A stretch of 6,322 nucleotides of DNA from an uncultured Bacillota bacterium. Lineage in GTDB: Bacteria; Bacillota_I; Bacilli_A; RF39; UBA660. This document shows positions 5,735-6,322 of the stretch, piece after piece. The translations under genes were made by a program, and so were the position numbers. Each line of letters opens with the position of its first letter. Position 1 is the first letter of the stretch. The stretch spans positions 1-6,322 of the forward strand of contig CAJKKJ010000055.1 in NCBI GenBank assembly GCA_905200435.1. The letters run 5' to 3'. The notes under the pieces are model-generated. The model saw nothing but the letters and a program-made list of their open reading frames with translations. It was not told where the DNA came from and ran no database searches.

Positions 5735-5758
5735 GTTTTTGCTATATATATTGGTCCA
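5720..5758 (+). repeat. 39-base imperfect inverted repeat / hairpin upstream of the surface-protein gene
   Basis: The core TATATAG at 5729-5735 pairs with CTATATA at 5742-5748 around a TTTTTG loop. The stem continues outward past one bulged base (5749), with CGAT at 5725-5728 against ATTG at 5750-5753 including one G-U pair. After a G-G mismatch it continues with TGGA at 5720-5723 against TCCA at 5755-5758. About 15 of 16 stem positions pair. No T-run follows, so it is not a standard terminator. It could be an operator or an RNA structure in the leader. Confidence 0.55.
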
Positions 5759-5772
5759 GATTTTGCTGTATA
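5737..5772 (+). repeat. Short imperfect direct repeat, period 24
   Basis: TTTTGCTATATA at 5737-5748 and TTTTGCTGTATA at 5761-5772 agree at 11 of 12 positions, with starts 24 bases apart, just upstream of the surface-protein ribosome binding site. The first copy overlaps the loop and right arm of the hairpin. In AT-rich DNA this may be chance. Confidence 0.35.
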
Positions 5773-5797
5773 AAAAATATAGAGGAGGAGAATATAT

Positions 5798-6322
5798 ATG
5801 AAATTTAGTAAAAAAATAATTGTGGTTTTATTATTTATAATAGGTATAGCTGGTCTTTTAGTAGGAAGTATTGCTTATTATAGAATAGTAGTTAGTGGAA
5901 GTATTGAGGGTAGTACTGGTAATGCTGTATTTGCTTTGAGAGATACAACGGATGGAGAATCATGGAATAATAAAGTAATTAGTTTGGGTCAAATAAATCC
6001 AGGGGATAGTGGATCGTTTGATGTTGTAATGGATGCAAGTGGAAGTACTGTAGATCTGTATGCAACACTTAGTATAGATAGAGGAAGTGGAGATACAGAA
6101 TTACCAACTAATTTAAAGTTTTATACAACAAGTGATCATAAAAGTGAATTACATAAATATTATTCATTTTTAGAAAAGAGTGGCTCAAATAAAGAAACAT
6201 TAACAATATATTGGTACTGGAATCCATATATAGATGATATAGAAGATACAAAATATATAAATAAAAATTTTAATGCAAGTATAAATGTAAGTGCAGTTCA
6301 GATAAGTGAATATGCAATGATG
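5798..6322 (+). CDS. Putative secreted surface protein with TasA/camelysin-like signal region (3' end outside window)
   Basis: The frame is open for 175 codons and runs off the edge, so length and C-terminus are unknown. The N-terminus has a short basic segment (K2, K5, K6), a hydrophobic stretch at about 7-26 and the sequence GSIAYYRIVVSG at 23-34. This resembles the signal regions of the TasA/camelysin group, exported and trimmed by SipW-type signal peptidases, but it could also be a plain membrane anchor. The mature part has no cysteine and is rich in Ser, Gly, Thr and Asp. Its alternating hydrophobic pattern suggests beta-strands, for example INPGDSGSFDVVMDASG at 66-82 and VDLYATLSI at 85-93. 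Other landmarks are LPTNLKFYTTSD at 102-113, the aromatic YWYWNPY at 138-144, and ASINVSAVQISEY at 160-172. GGAGG at 5784-5788, 9 bases before the ATG, supports the start. No catalytic motif is visible. Fibre, adhesin or coat-protein roles are inference. Confidence 0.72.
   Translation, partial: MKFSKKIIVVLLFIIGIAGLLVGSIAYYRIVVSGSIEGSTGNAVFALRDTTDGESWNNKVISLGQINPGDSGSFDVVMDASGSTVDLYATLSIDRGSGDTELPTNLKFYTTSDHKSELHKYYSFLEKSGSNKETLTIYWYWNPYIDDIEDTKYINKNFNASINVSAVQISEYAMM

Noticed and set aside
5720..5797. Known riboswitch or T-box upstream of the surface-protein gene
   Set aside because: I could not match conserved cores of common riboswitch classes or a T-box (no TGGN T-box sequence followed by a terminator). 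The region is short and only one hairpin is evident.
1..6322. Mobile elements, CRISPR array, tRNA genes, prophage or defence system
   Set aside because: No transposase, integrase, regularly spaced repeat, tRNA cloverleaf or defence motif was seen on either strand. Apart from the last gene, the content is core housekeeping.

Overview
The window is a gene-dense, very AT-rich segment with every recognisable gene on the + strand. It looks like a low-GC Gram-positive bacterium (Bacillota, Bacilli- or Mollicutes-related, possibly an uncultured host-associated lineage). The reasons are a type B (Bacillus-like) RNase P RNA, strong AGGAGG-type ribosome binding sites, the rodZ-pgsA gene pair, and a Gram-positive-style secreted protein. 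The standard bacterial code fits: every visible tryptophan is TGG, no complete gene contains an in-frame TGA, and all seven complete genes stop with TAA or TAG. The lineage is inferred from style, not from a database search.

Layout. Positions 1 to about 259 hold the 3' part of rnpB, with its 5' part outside the window. A short rodZ-like gene (TTG start at 282) and pgsA (702-1292) follow almost without gaps. Next come a histidine phosphatase (1317-1847), a tRNA-dihydrouridine synthase (1886-2860) and acetate kinase ackA (2894-4090), which ends in a clear intrinsic terminator. A second unit with its own promoter-like sequence carries an NrnA-type DHH phosphoesterase (4162-5115) and ndk (5127-5570), and ends in a terminator that overlaps the last codons of ndk. 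The 227-base interval 5571-5797 is non-coding or nearly so. It holds two candidate promoters, a possible 23-codon leader ORF, a 39-base imperfect hairpin and short direct repeats. The window ends inside a gene beginning at 5798 that encodes a putative secreted surface protein with a TasA/camelysin-like N-terminus. It has no stop codon before the edge.

How the genes fit together. The first block is core housekeeping: tRNA maturation (rnpB) and modification (dus), cell-shape or envelope function (rodZ), anionic phospholipid synthesis (pgsA) and fermentative ATP production (ackA). NrnA and Ndk form a plausible nucleotide-salvage pair, with NrnA releasing NMPs from very short RNAs and Ndk interconverting NDPs and NTPs. 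The last gene differs in kind (secreted, surface-type), and its long structured upstream region suggests separate regulation.

Most of the window is ordinary core genome. I see no phage, insertion sequence, CRISPR array or defence system. The least explained part is 5571-6322.
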